In this document: positions 1-22,048 of the stretch, in pieces
How positions within the stretch are numbered: the first letter of the stretch is position 1
Layout of the letters: each line of letters starts with the position of its first letter
From: Muricea muricata
Lineage: Eukaryota; Cnidaria; Anthozoa; Malacalcyonacea; Plexauridae
Reading direction: 5' to 3'
DNA length: 64,000 nt
Assembly (NCBI GenBank): GCA_963855995.1
Contig: OY979718.1
Coordinates: 22,498,282 to 22,562,281, forward strand
The notes under the pieces: model-generated
The model's input: only the letters and a program-made list of their open reading frames with translations
The model's database searches: none
Told to the model about the DNA's origin: nothing
Position numbers and translations under genes: made by a program

Positions 1-252
1 ATATATTTTGTATGTGATGTAAAAATGAGACATCAAAAACTGACTGAGAAACAATCTTTACACCAAGCACAAAAACACAAATGTGTATAATGAACAAAGA
101 TTAGGCTCCTAGGCTGGGATAAATCCGCCGACGTGACTTTTTTTTACACAGGATCCGACTAGGGTCTTGATCAGGCTGTCGATATTTACAAATACCTATG
201 CCAGCTGTGCTTAATCTCAAAACATATCGCATATCGTATTCACCCATTCACA

Positions 253-429
253 TCACGATTTCGACGCGTCGTTGATCAATGTAGACCAGGGATCGATTTC
301 CTCTTCAGAACTGTTTTCAGTTGTGATGCTGCTTTGTTCCTCTTCAGAACTGTTTTCATCCCACTCTTCTGTCGTAATGCTACTACCGTCTTCGGCATGG
401 GTTTCCATAGAATTTTCGCTGTAGTGCAT
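253..429 (-). CDS. Small acidic ORF, 58 aa, unknown
   Basis: An ATG-initiated frame reads MHYSENSMETHAEDG and ends DASKS before TGA. It is Ser/Glu-rich and carries the motif ENSSEEE twice; the DNA under it repeats a 20-base block about 39 bases apart. It lies divergently beside the plus-strand ORFs of a virus-like element and probably belongs to it, although that is inference from position only. I do not recognise a family. Short acidic ORFs can arise by chance, so expression is uncertain. Confidence 0.35.
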   Translation of the reverse strand: MHYSENSMETHAEDGSSITTEEWDENSSEEEQSSITTENSSEEEIDPWSTLINDASKS

Positions 430-740
430 TGTCTTACGAATGTCAGGGCAAAATAAGCGAATTCTCGGTTATGTACGACTATTTATACACAAAAACAAGA
501 CAAAAGCTTGGCAGAAGCTTCAGAAAAGCTTCGCAGAAGCTTGACAGAAGCTTTAGAGAATTTCCAGACCACTGCTCCCTCAAAGAAATAGTATATTTAA
601 TCGTGTTTCTATCTAAACTGGAATCATTTACTGGAGAAGCCATGCAAAGACGATTTCGCCGGACCTGTCCGGTTTGCGAACGACCTGATTTGAAGAATAT
701 TAGTACACATCATTTTACAAGTTCACGGCTTATCTTCTAA
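429..740 (+). CDS. Hypothetical element ORF with Cys-pair motif
   Basis: The open frame has no good ATG at its 5' end (it opens at TTG), so its start is unknown and the coding part may be shorter. The first half encodes Lys/Arg/Ser-rich repeats that come from closely spaced AAGCTT-containing repeats (about 503-552). The C-terminal part contains TCPVCERPDLKNISTHHF, which looks like half of a small zinc-finger (C-x2-C followed by two His). The packaging-ATPase remnant follows on the same strand about 30 bases downstream. It could be an accessory protein of that element or a non-functional remnant. No family is recognised. Confidence 0.3.
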   Translation: MSYECQGKISEFSVMYDYLYTKTRQKLGRSFRKASQKLDRSFREFPDHCSLKEIVYLIVFLSKLESFTGEAMQRRFRRTCPVCERPDLKNISTHHFTSSRLIF

Positions 741-771
741 GGGGAGAAAACCCTATCTTAAACAAGCCCCG

Positions 772-1684
772 GTGTCGTCATGGCAGCCCCGCATCGAAAG
801 GTCTCCGCATATAACCATGTCCTATATGAACGTTGAGAAGCCTGGACAAAAGCGTGTAAAACAAAGTGAACATTCGTCACCCGCAAAAAGACCAAGAACA
901 GCAGCGCGTACGACATCTTTGGCAACCAAATCCTGTCCGGAATTCTACTTCCGCCATAAAATCTCACTTTTGGTTGTGGGTCCTACACAAAGTGGAAAAA
1001 CGTATTTTGTCCAACAAATTTTAAAACACAATCGTATCGTGTATGAAGAGCAAAAGAGTATTTGCATTTTTTGGTACTACAATCAATGGCAAGAATGTTA
1101 CGAAAAGCTAAAAAAGTCTCTCGGTAAAAGCATCCGATTTGAAAGAGGTGTGCCCGAACTGTCTGACGATCTGTGTGAAATCAATGCACGGTACAACATC
1201 ATCATCATAGACGATTTGATGGCTGAAGCGACAGACAGTCCTGTGGTATCTCGACTGTTTACACAAGGCCACCATCGAAACGCCACCGTTATCTTATTGC
1301 TGCAAAAACATGTTTCCTAAGGAAAAATATAATACAGATATCAGCGGAAGTGCCCAGTACTTGGCTCTCTTCCGAAGTCCTAGCGGTCGAAAACAAATCG
1401 GAATTATTGCAGAACGCGTGTTTGACAAGACTAGAGTGCACTTTATGAATGCTTATTACAAGGAGACCGAAAAACCGTATGGATACTTGTTGGTGGATAA
1501 CAAGCCCGGCACACCACCAGATAATCAAATCCTTGCAGACCTATTTGGGGAATGCTATGCTTATCACTTCGGTGTAAACAGTACTGAGCCTACACGTGTG
1601 GAAACCAAGCCTGTAGGCAAACACAGCACAGCAACCAAAATCACCTTTTCAAGGAAGAAGCCTGTGCAAACCTTCACCTGGTAG
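772..1684 (+). pseudogene. Frameshifted viral-type DNA-packaging ATPase (A32/FtsK-HerA class)
   Basis: The first frame carries a P-loop NTPase: Walker A GPTQSGKT and a hydrophobic strand ending in the Walker B pair IIIIDDLM, about 85 residues further on. This spacing fits the genome-packaging ATPases of adintoviruses, Polintons/Mavericks and relatives, which push DNA into capsids. The frame ends at a stop at 1318-1320. A second frame, open from about 1310 to 1684, continues with sequence that plausibly belongs to the same protein (FRSPSGRKQIG) and ends in a basic tail, so I read one gene broken by a frameshift. Within the first frame the earliest in-frame ATG is at 817. A different ATG at 780 opens a short frame that stops at about 834, hinting at a second frameshift. 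The copy should be non-functional. Family level is fairly secure; the exact virus group is not. Confidence 0.7.
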
Positions 1685-1699
1685 GATGTCCCAAACGAC

Positions 1700-1981
1700 G
1701 TGTGGCAAAAATACACCTTGGGAGCACCGGAGGTCCATAAGATTCCCGAAGGATATGTTATCACTGAAATGTACAACACATCGCGCAACGAAAACCATCA
1801 GCCTGTCCGTGGAGGTGTGTTAATCAACGATGAAAATTATTGGCCTGCGAAGTTAAAGCACCGATCTACAGGTCATACCAAATGGGTGAATTTACACAGC
1901 GATGAGCCTACCACCCAATCCATTGTCAAAGAAACCATGGAAAACACTATAGAGCCAAAGATAAACTATTGCCCTAAGTAA
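1700..1981 (+). CDS. Hypothetical ORF downstream of packaging ATPase
   Basis: An open frame of about 93 codons follows the ATPase remnant by 15 bases on the same strand. It has no ATG at its 5' edge (it begins at GTG), so it may be the tail of a longer broken frame. Its composition looks protein-like (KIPEGYVITEMYNTSRNE, with several Trp and His) and it ends at TAA. No domain or membrane segment is recognised. Position and strand suggest it belongs to the virus-like element. Confidence 0.3.
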   Translation: MWQKYTLGAPEVHKIPEGYVITEMYNTSRNENHQPVRGGVLINDENYWPAKLKHRSTGHTKWVNLHSDEPTTQSIVKETMENTIEPKINYCPK

Positions 1982-2104
1982 TAGCTTGTAATGAGAAGGC
2001 TATATCTTAAAAAATATGTGGAAACACTGTTTCTGTTCTCTTTTATATGTTTACTCAACCATATTAGGCATAACGTTATCCCCATAAGCCATAACGTTAT
2101 CATG

Positions 2105-2437
2105 CCCCTTTCTGTATTGTTGAATGAGCAGCCAGTTTTCCGTGTAAACACTTCATCCTACCGAACGATAGGAGTGTACAAGTCGGCTATCTCTCAAACA
2201 CATGACCCGATAGGTCAAGCATCGTTGGGCGAACTCCCAATCGTTTCGCGATTCATGAAAGGCGTCTTTCGACTCAACCCCCCAAAGCCTAAGCTTGGTT
2301 CGACCTGGCAACTTAAAACTGTCCTTTCTCACATGGAAAAACAAAAGCCAGTCGAGGAACTGTCCCTTAAAGAACTGAGTCATAAATTAATTCTTCTACT
2401 GGCGCTCACTTCGACATGCACGAGGAAAAAGAGATAA
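2105..2437 (+). pseudogene. Tyrosine recombinase / integrase fragment
   Basis: This stretch resembles the N-terminal half of the tyrosine-recombinase core that is common in invertebrate mobile elements (DIRS/Ngaro-, Crypton- and integrase-like genes). The signs are a 'YKSAIS' core-binding helix, a 'LPIVSRFMKGVF' stretch, a PPKPK linker followed by a Trp, and the 'LSLKELSHKLILLLALTS' helix that normally precedes the first catalytic Arg. It stops directly after this helix (TCTRKKR, stop), so the catalytic R-H-R-Y residues are absent. It lies on the same strand as the packaging ATPase, about 420 bases downstream. It is either part of that element or an independent fragment. Family assignment comes from remembered pattern only. 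Confidence 0.55.
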
Positions 2438-2440
2438 CTG

Positions 2441-3672
2441 AAAACCAATCAGATTTCAGTACGCTATGCTTTCGCAGACGTCCGATTTTTGTGAGCACAC
2501 GCTGTGGATGACGTCAGCACTCCGCCGCCATCTTGAATAAATTTTCTGCTATAAGCCGCTCTCTTGAATAAATTTTCCGCCATACGGACCCGGTAATCTA
2601 CTAGCATGATAACTAGCACGCGACTGATTGTGGCCATATGACATGTTATATAGAAGAATGATACAGAGTGATTGAGAGCATTACAGGAGTACGAAATCGT
2701 TCTGGAGAAACTATAGTAACGAGTAGTGTGAAACCGAAACCAATATGATTGAAAGACCTCGCTTATAATAATGTCGAATCCAGGTCAGAGAAATTCGATT
2801 GGTTCGTGAAAAATGTCGAACCGATCAAATTTCGTGTAACATTAGTTTTTCCGCATTTGATTTCATTATGTCAAAAGTCCATCAATATAATCTTTCTTTA
2901 GATTCTCGACTTTTCTGGCGACCCCTATGGGAAGACAAAATATCCGTTTCAGCTCAAAGTTCCGTTTCAGCACTTGGCATGGATGAATAACTAACAGTCT
3001 CTGTCGTGGTATGCATTAAACAGTCTGATCTGTGACTGTGTCGCACAGTTGGCCGAGACGATTGGAGCTGACGGAAGGATTGCATTGGTAAGTGATGGAA
3101 TTATACACTTCTTCATTTTAAGAGTTCAGTCGAGCCACTTTTTGGACATGATACTAGCTATAATTTATTCTATGAACTGCACGAGTGGCAAATCAGCAAC
3201 AAAATGTGATGGCGAATGCAGCAGATAACATACGTGTTAACGTGAAAGATTCTCAGCCCATGATTATTATCTAATTTTGCACTTTGACTGTTTCGTTATG
3301 ACAACGACAATGAGCTTTCGCAACAGAGATTAAGACACACTAAACCTTAAAAATTATCCAGAATCGAGTGATTGCAATATAATCATAATTGATTTTCCCT
3401 CAACCGAATCAAAGACATTACCACCCTAAAATACACGCTCGCTCTTGTCAGCTATCTTCGTAGCTCGGAGCTAAGAACATTGCACTGACATCGCAGAGGC
3501 GTAGATTTGTTCCCTGACGAAGGATCCATACAGTTGAAGAGTTTTCTCAACTGTTCCCGGCCTGAATTTTGACATATGTATGATTCCCACTTGAGATAAA
3601 GGCACAGAAGTTAGAGGTAATTTCTTCATGTATTCATTTGTGGGTTTGTTTCACATAGGTCATACTTTGAAA
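2441..3672. other. Intergenic stretch, no gene recognised
   Basis: I see no convincing coding sequence. Two direct copies of a block reading TCTTGAATAAATTTTC lie about 30 bases apart near 2530-2580, a pattern common in MITE remnants. The sequence close to 3673 could contain the promoter or 5' UTR of the small peptide gene, with a possible AG acceptor (CACATAG) at about 3650-3656. Confidence 0.3.
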
Positions 3673-3951
3673 ATGGCGACATTTCTGCGAATTTTATCGA
3701 TCTTGCTGGTTCTTAGCATTTTTAGTGATGTACTTCACATAAAAGATGTTTTGACTGGTGGTGAGGAAAATGGTTACTCTCTTGGCAAACCCAAGTACTC
3801 GTTGCTACTTCCAGGAGCAAGCGCGGGATGGTTTAGTTTGTCTAAAAGCGCAATCAAAGCGGCCAAGAAATTCGCAAAGGCACAAGCGAAGAAGAAAGGA
3901 AATGCACGCAATAAGCAAAAAAACAAAGGTCTGCCAATTCTTCATGATTAA
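3673..3951 (+). CDS. Putative small secreted cationic peptide precursor
   Basis: An intronless ATG frame of 92 codons. Residues 1-23 (MATFLRILSILLVLSIFSDV...) form a convincing signal peptide with a Leu/Ile-rich core. A short polar spacer (DVLTGGEENGYS) follows, then a Leu/Gly segment. The C-terminal 40 residues are strongly basic and Ala/Lys-rich (SKSAIKAAKKFAKAQAKKKG), with a helix-forming, amphipathic spacing. An upstream in-frame ATG at 3628 would bury the signal peptide, so I chose the one at 3673. There are no cysteines. This layout suits an antimicrobial-like or other secreted basic peptide, but no family is recognised. A polyadenylation-type AATAAA lies at about 4289. Confidence 0.5.
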   Translation: MATFLRILSILLVLSIFSDVLHIKDVLTGGEENGYSLGKPKYSLLLPGASAGWFSLSKSAIKAAKKFAKAQAKKKGNARNKQKNKGLPILHD

Positions 3952-5912
3952 TATCTGAATGGTCAAACGAAACTTTGTTTCCTTGAAATTTTTTTGACTT
4001 TGTAATCTTTGATATATCACTGTCACATCCGCACTACCATGCACTTTCTTATAGGGTTAGTAATCATAATTTTGTACGATTTTAGGAACATTAAAAGGTT
4101 TGGAGTAATGACAAAGTATTTTTAAAAATTTTAGTAGTCTTTAAAAGTCTCACTTGAGCATGTTTTTCAGCACCAAAAGCACTTGAAATATCGATCCAGT
4201 TAACGCCTTTGTTCGCATAAGGACCGCGCCCTCGAATAAGGCCCACACAAAGCAAATTAAAACGTATCCATTTTTATTTTGTGAAAAACAATAAATGGCT
4301 GTCATCCATTTGAATATGTCTCCATTGAAAAGTGTGTAATGGAGCCCCCCTCAAACAAGACGCAAAAAAATCATCAGGCGCTGAGTCGAGCAAATACTTT
4401 ATATAAAGTACAATTAATACCAGTCCTTTGCTGTGAATGCTACCACACCAGCTTTAACATCGCCTGCAATATATTTAGGTCACACCAAAAACAAACGCCC
4501 AAGTACAAAAAACAAACACCAGAAAGCCGACGCACGACGAGACAGAGAGCAAAACAGGAAAAACAAGAAGGGATAAACATGAAACTACGGGCGTGTTTAT
4601 CAATGCTTTCACAATAACATGGATTTATCTGGACCGGAAATGGAACAAGAATTTAGATACTAGAATTATCAATGAACATGTAGTTTGTACCATGATAGAA
4701 GTAAGTTGATTTATTGCTCATCTCGTTATAAGACGTAATAAATACTTTATCTCTTAATTGTCATTGATTTTCTGTGTGTACATATACTGTTTTTTTCTCT
4801 GCAAGTAAATGTCGTCTGAGAAATACATCATAGAACAATAAATTTGCGCTGCTATAATTCCGCTTGTAGTTCTACGTTTAATTGTACTATAGTTAAAATA
4901 AGAGAAGGGCGAGGCACCAGCTGCTTCAGTCATTCAACAACTCAACATTAAGTGCGGTGAATCATCAAAATAATGGTTTCCAATATAAACTGAATAGAAT
5001 ACAAATCCAGTGTATGAACAGAAATTTAAGCTCAAGTTCCATTAACAAATCAGAACATTTGAACATATCTGAAAAGTTGCCTAATTCCAGTCTAAACTTT
5101 AGCCTCCATTCTTTAATATTAAATTATTGAGATAATCTATTACTTTATTAACTCTTCTCCCATGTATACAAACTTCCCTTTTGGCGAGTATAGTCTGCTC
5201 ATTTTACAAAATTTTATCCGACATGTTTTTGAATAATTTAGAACAAAGTGAATATATAATATTCCGTAGTACACATAGGTATATTTTAATCCTATTTCTG
5301 CATGGGTAATTCTCAATCAGTTTGTGCCTAAATGCATGTGCATTCATTCACACTACAGCTCATTTCTCTCCACGTATATTATTTACAATATAGCTGCACT
5401 TGTCTGAGTTATTTCGCGTGAGCAAGACATAAAAGCGAAGATGCTTGCCAGCAGGGGTGCGAAGATGAACCTGACTGATAAGCATTATGATTGACTTCAC
5501 GTTATTTATGCAACTACATGAACTCACCTTCGCTGTATTCTAGTTGAAAATTATATGTAGCTAGTGACCTGCTGCAAAACGGTGTGCGTCTGTAAGGTTG
5601 AAAATTTGCGTGCAATACTGCATGTCTTTGCACAATAGTATTCGAAGTAAAAAGTAAATAGTCAATAGAAAATATATAAGAGCTCTTATATATTTCGCAA
5701 ACCAAAACTAACTCGTTTATATGCGAACCGGCCTATATGTGCACACGAAGTCGTTTTGTCGTTCAAAATATGTAAAAAAATGAACATTTTAATTGTCTAA
5801 TAGCTTGTTTGTGTATTCTTCCAATTCTCATTTGTTGACTTCGAATGTCTATTTTGAATATCTATTCCAAATAAAACACCTAAGCAATAATAAAGATAAA
5901 AGGAACACTTAC
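3952..5912. other. No gene recognised; probably DDX11 intron
   Basis: The sequence is AT-rich. I searched the minus strand for the next DDX11 exon, which should start in phase 0 and encode the Asn-Leu-Cys region after motif Ia, and did not find it. The next intron therefore probably extends through here or beyond the left edge, or the gene is broken. An AATAAA at about 4289 could serve the peptide gene. Confidence 0.3.
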
Positions 5913-17837
<11,925 letters not shown>

Positions 17838-18140
17838 TGCTAGAGCATATGGATCAATAATTTTAAACCATGCTGAAAATTCAGTTTATTTAGTGTACAT
17901 TTTCCTTCTATTCTGTTCAATTCATGGTTCAATTGTTCAAAAACATTCCCAATGGCGGGAAAGGCAGGAAGAAGGCGGGAGAAACATACTTCCTGTTTGT
18001 TACATCCGGTTTTACCTAAAATTATGCTAATTATAAAATTATAGTTGTTTATTATTAAATTTTGTTTATAAATATTGTTTTGTCCAGTACGGCTAGACAG
18101 CTAGCGACAGATTTTTGACGAAAGGGTCAATATATTGATC
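17838..18140. promoter_or_regulatory. Divergent DDX11 / F-box promoter with E2F- and ETS-like sites
   Basis: Only 303 bases separate the two start codons. TGGCGGGAAA (17953-17962) matches the classic E2F site, and a second GGCGGGAGA lies at 17974-17982. CTTCCTGT (17989-17996) and the CATCCGGTT box (about 18003-18011) fit ETS-family sites. No clear TATA box was seen on either side. This arrangement is typical of a bidirectional housekeeping or cell-cycle promoter. Motif identity is seen directly; function is inferred. Confidence 0.55.
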
Positions 18141-19242
18141 ATGGAATCTGAATTTCTACTACACTCTGACATGTTTTACAAAATTATGGTGAGCGGTCTT
18201 GAAACAAGTGATGTTGTCAGGTGTATGCAAGTTTGTAAATTATGGAAGGTATGTCTAGCAGTTTCAGCACTTTTATTTTTAACAGAAAGTGCTCATGGGT
18301 TAATCATGCACGGAGAAATTGCACTCTGATCATGCAGTGAAATTTTTTTTTATAAATACTGATTACGGTACCTGATTCTCCAGACTGTTACAACCATTTG
18401 CAAGCTACCGTTCACCGTGCATTCAAAACAACGTTTTAAAAAGTTATGAATAGCATGTTAGTCAGTTGAAACTTATTAGTTTCAGCTGTCAAATTTGTAA
18501 GTTTTGAACGCGTAACTTGTAGTTTTGTGCGCGTAACTTGAAGTTTTGGTGCCGTAACTTGTAGTTTTGATGCCATAACTTGTAGTTTTGATGCCATAAC
18601 TTGTAGTTTTGATGCCGTAACTTGTAGTTTTGATGCCGTAACTTTTCGCTTTGTGATTCCAAAATGATGAATATTGCAACACATATACAGTGGCGGAAAT
18701 TCAGTTGAAACCTCTTCAACTGAATTTCCGCCACTGTATATGTGTTGCAATATTCATCATTTTGGAATCACAAAGCGAAAAGTTACGGCATCAAAACTAC
18801 AAGTTACGGCATCAAAACTACAAGTTACGGCACCAAAACTTCAAGTTACGCGCACAAAACTACAAGTTACGCGTTCAAAACTTACAAGTTTGACAGCTGA
18901 AACTAATAAGTTTCGACTGACAAACATGCTCTTCATAACTTTTAAAACGTTGTTTTGAATGCACGGTGAACGGTAGCTTGCAAATGGTTGTAAGTTTGGC
19001 CGAGGTTTCTCTTGTAGGTTTTGATACAGCAACAAAGAGACCAAGCAGCAACACTGCTCTGTAGAGAAAACTTTGGAACCAGGGTATAGTCACGGCTGAA
19101 ATGATTAATACAGGAGTATTTTTTAGGTTCAACTATCAGATCAACATTTCTGGAAAGAATTTGTCAAGGCACATTTTGACTTAACTGTTAGAAATGAGTT
19201 TGAGGAAGGTCCACTGTATCAATGGTTTCATCCAGACATATG
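18141..19242 (+). CDS. F-box protein, first two exons (partial)
   Basis: Exon 1 (18141-18248) starts MESEFLLHSDMFYKIMVSGL and ends at CKLWK before GTATGT. Exon 2 (19127-19242) begins after TTTTAG and continues in phase with VQLSDQHFWKEFVKAHF. Together they give a full F-box: hydrophobic start, 'I..GLETSDVVRCMQVCKLWK', then 'FWKEF'. F-box proteins are substrate receptors of SCF ubiquitin ligases and bind SKP1 through this domain. Exon 2 ends in phase 2 after PLYQWFHPDI, before GTAAAT. I could not find the following exon, so the substrate-binding domain and subfamily are unknown. The intron holds a 606-bp foldback repeat. It is transcribed divergently from DDX11. Confidence 0.7.
18388..18993. 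repeat. 606-bp near-perfect palindrome with internal 21-bp tandem repeats
   Basis: The arms meet at about 18700 (CAGTTGAAACCTCTTCAACTG) and run outward to TTACAACCATTTGCAAGCTA and its complement. Each arm contains tandem 21-bp units built on AACTTGTAGTTTTGATGCC. The left arm has two more GATGCC-type units than the right; otherwise the arms are almost identical. This is a foldback insertion in the first intron of the F-box gene. Confidence 0.85.
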
Positions 19243-19817
19243 GTAAATGCATGCACAATCATTGATATTTTTAGCATATAATGGTTGAGTTGGTCAAGGA
19301 CTTAAGGTTGCAATTCAAATACCATCTTGCATTGTTGATAAATAGAGACATATGTTTTTGTCCTAGCACACCCATGCAAATATGAGACCTCACCATTTTA
19401 GAATCCTGGTTAACACCCTATATGCATACCTACCAACTGTCATGCTTAACATGTTCCTTAACTCCATTTTGCACTACAAACAGCCTGAAAGCTAAAATCT
19501 TACACCCCATTAAAAATTACAGTCCCAGCAATAGAAGCGTTCCAAAAATATTTCACCAACTCATTAGCTCAAGTTTAGCAGTTCTATCCTCTGATCAATT
19601 TCTCCCCTAATTTGTCAAAGTTTAAGAAGTTTGTTAAAATGTTTTCAACTTCCTGTTTATTGAACATATTGACCAATCAGAATGCTGGTTTGTTTGCAGA
19701 CTTACTACAAGCCATGTGATTTTCATGTATCAGTAGTTTAATTTTTTAATGTTTTAAAGTATCAGTCATTTAAATTTGTTAAAAGTTTTTTATATTATAT
19801 AGCATTGATATATACCT

Positions 19818-20160
19818 CAGGGACATCACTAGGGTGATGAAACTGGGGGGGGGGGGGCAAGATGAGCGATGAAGATGCGAGATTGCTAGGGGGCAATTTT
19901 TTAAAATTTTTTCAATTGCAATTTTTTATTTCTAGGGTTTCTGAAATGCTAATGCTAGCATTTTTTGGCAGGTTTATAATTTGAAAATCTAAAAGCCACA
20001 AATCGGCCATTTTTGTGCCCGTTAAAAATTTAAACAATATTCGTGCCTGCCCCCACCATGCACACAGGTTTTATGTCATTTAGAAAAATTTCATAGTCAA
20101 TGATAAAAATAACTAGGGGATTCCCCCCCCCCCCTAATCTTCTCCCTGGCGACGCCACTG
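19818..20160. mobile_element. hAT-like non-autonomous element
   Basis: The left end CAGGGACATCACTAGG and the right end CCTGGCGACGCCACTG are imperfect inverted termini of the CAG...CTG type used by hAT transposons. ATATATAC-type sequence flanks both sides and may be the 8-bp target duplication, although the local TA repeats make this ambiguous. The element carries poly-G and poly-C runs near its ends and no coding sequence. Confidence 0.5.
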
Positions 20161-20716
20161 ATATATACCTGTATTATATTATACTATGTCTCTGTGTCTA
20201 TGATTTCGAATGTCTTTTCCTGTGTGAAAGGTTGTTTCACAATGCTTATTAACCTATCAGAAACGTGAAACTTTTTTTCACACGTGCCGAAAACGTTTTG
20301 CTCCGTGAGATCAAAACAGGGAAAATACTAGGAAAATTACAACACTGATTTTTGCTAAAAATATCTACTTCGGGAAGATAAATAGCTCTAGCATACAGGC
20401 AAAATAAAACATCATGCATGAAGTATCCAAAAAATAGGCCAATTGCGGTTATGGTTTGCACAGTTGACGGTGTCATCATGGAATAGGCCAATTGCGGTTA
20501 TGGTTTGCACAGTTGACGGTGTCATCATGGTTGTTAATTTGTTTTCACGATATAACGCTTGTGTAAATACCATCACTGTGCAAACCATGAAATATACTGT
20601 ATATCTATTACATTTATCCCTCCGCAACCCTTTCGCAATAGTATGTTTGGGCTGCTGTTCTATATGCATACAAGGCTAAAGACAAACTGCCTGGGAGCGT
20701 ATCTAGAGTGTTGGAG

Positions 20717-21402
20717 CATAGGCGGCCCAATTCAGTGTGTAGTTTCATATAGAGATCAGTGCGCACATAAACACACTTTGTAGTTTATGATATAGTTAAT
20801 TTCCTAAGGTTGGCAACTCTTTGAACTTTTTGAAATACACGGCACGAAATAAATCCGTAGTTTATCAAAACCAGAAAGAAAACAGCTTTAAAAACAACAC
20901 AAATATAAACTAGGATAATTTTACTAACCTGTCAGCAACTTTTTTTGTGAAAACACGGCTTTAAACGGTCCGTATTTGAACGAAATATAAAGGTATTTTG
21001 CCGATTTCTCGTCTGTAACTATGCGGGATGCCCTTATCCTGCTACTTTAAATGACGAATCCGTGCAGCGATTGGCTTGTCAAAGTTTTAACGTTAAAAAT
21101 TCATAGTTAAGCCAATCGCTGCACGGATTCGTCATTCGTTCAAATACGAACCGTTTAAAGCCGTGTTTTCACAAGAAAAGTTGCTAACAGGTTAGTAAAA
21201 TTATCCTAGTTTATATTTGTGTTGTTTTTAAAGCTGTTTTCTTTCTGGTTTTGATACAATACGGATTTATTTCGTGCCGTGTATTTCAAAAAGTTCAAAG
21301 AGTTGCCAACCTTAGGAAATTAACTATATCATAAACTACGAAGTGTGTTTACGCGCGCACTGATCTCTGTATGAAACTACACACTGAATTGGGCCGCCTA
21401 TG
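20717..21402. repeat. ~690-bp foldback element
   Basis: Long inverted arms run from CATAGGCGGCCCAATTCAG to CTGAATTGGGCCGCCTATG, with extended matches (TTTCCTAAGGTTGGCAACTC, GGCACGAAATAAATCCGTA, CGTGTTTTCAC) and a centre near 21090 (CCAATCGCTGCACGGATTCG). The left arm has extra sequence, including CGGGATGCCCTTATCC, that the right arm lacks. TTGGAGC flanks both ends and may be part of a target-site duplication; the long-armed form suggests a Mutator- or foldback-type element. Confidence 0.7.
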
Positions 21403-21541
21403 GTTGGAGCGATAAAGACGTCTTTGCTTTTTGTCATTTACGTCTTGTCTGTACCACGTCGGCATTACAAGCCATGGCGAAGATAACAATCATATAACAA
21501 GTATAGTACTACAAATATACAATTTACATGGTGAGTTAAAA

Positions 21542-22048
21542 CATAGACAATCAACAGATGGACTGGAAACGCAAGCTAAAGTATCAATGTTGCTGACGCG
21601 ACATCCGTGATACGGCCTGATATGCTATACTTTGGAACCCTGTAACTTCACTTTGAATATACTTCAGGACTTTCTATTTACATATTTTAAACAAGAACGG
21701 CAATCTCTATGGAACTATATATCGACTATTAAAATTCTTTATGGATATAACAAAGCTAAAACCCAACGCTGAATGTTTGCATTCTTTTTGATTGCAGAAA
21801 TGTCGCCATTGTTGTTGTTGAAAAAGGTTTACGGAAACATTAAATGGTGATTTTCCGCCTCGTTTATCTGTCTGAAAAGTTTTAAAAGTCGATAGTTCCA
21901 TTCACATTTCTGTTCTTGTTTAAAATATGTAAATACGAAGTCCTGAAATGTATTTAAAGGGAAGTTACAGGGTTCCAAAGTAAAGCGTATCACGGATGTC
22001 GCGTAAACTTTAGCTTGCGTTTCCAGTCCATTCCTTAGATTGTCTATG
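21542..22048. repeat. ~507-bp foldback element
   Basis: Inverted arms start at CATAGACAATC and end at its complement. Shared blocks are ATGGACTGGAAACGCAAGCT, CGACATCCGTGATACG, TTTGGAACCCTGTAACTTC and CAGGACTT. The centre contains no gene. It lies about 390 bases upstream of DRAM paralog A. Confidence 0.65.

Larger units (their letters stand above)
250..2440 (+). mobile_element. Decayed virus-like element (ATPase + recombinase fragments)
   Basis: Several compact, mostly same-strand frames with short gaps occur here, unlike the gene-poor surroundings: an acidic ORF, a Cys-pair ORF, a broken packaging ATPase, an unknown ORF and a recombinase fragment. I see no terminal inverted repeats, capsid gene or protein-primed polymerase, so this is a partial insertion or one that runs off the left edge. 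Adintovirus or Polinton-like origin is inferred from the ATPase. The boundaries are approximate. Confidence 0.5.

Noticed and set aside
18436..18958. Repetitive Lys/Leu/Gln-rich ORFs (KLQVTASKLQV)
   Set aside because: They are the 21-bp tandem units of the palindrome read as protein; both arms give mirror versions.
19690..19735. Third exon of the F-box gene after TTTGCAG
   Set aside because: Joining it to exon 2 in phase creates an immediate TGA stop, and the sequence has no coding character.
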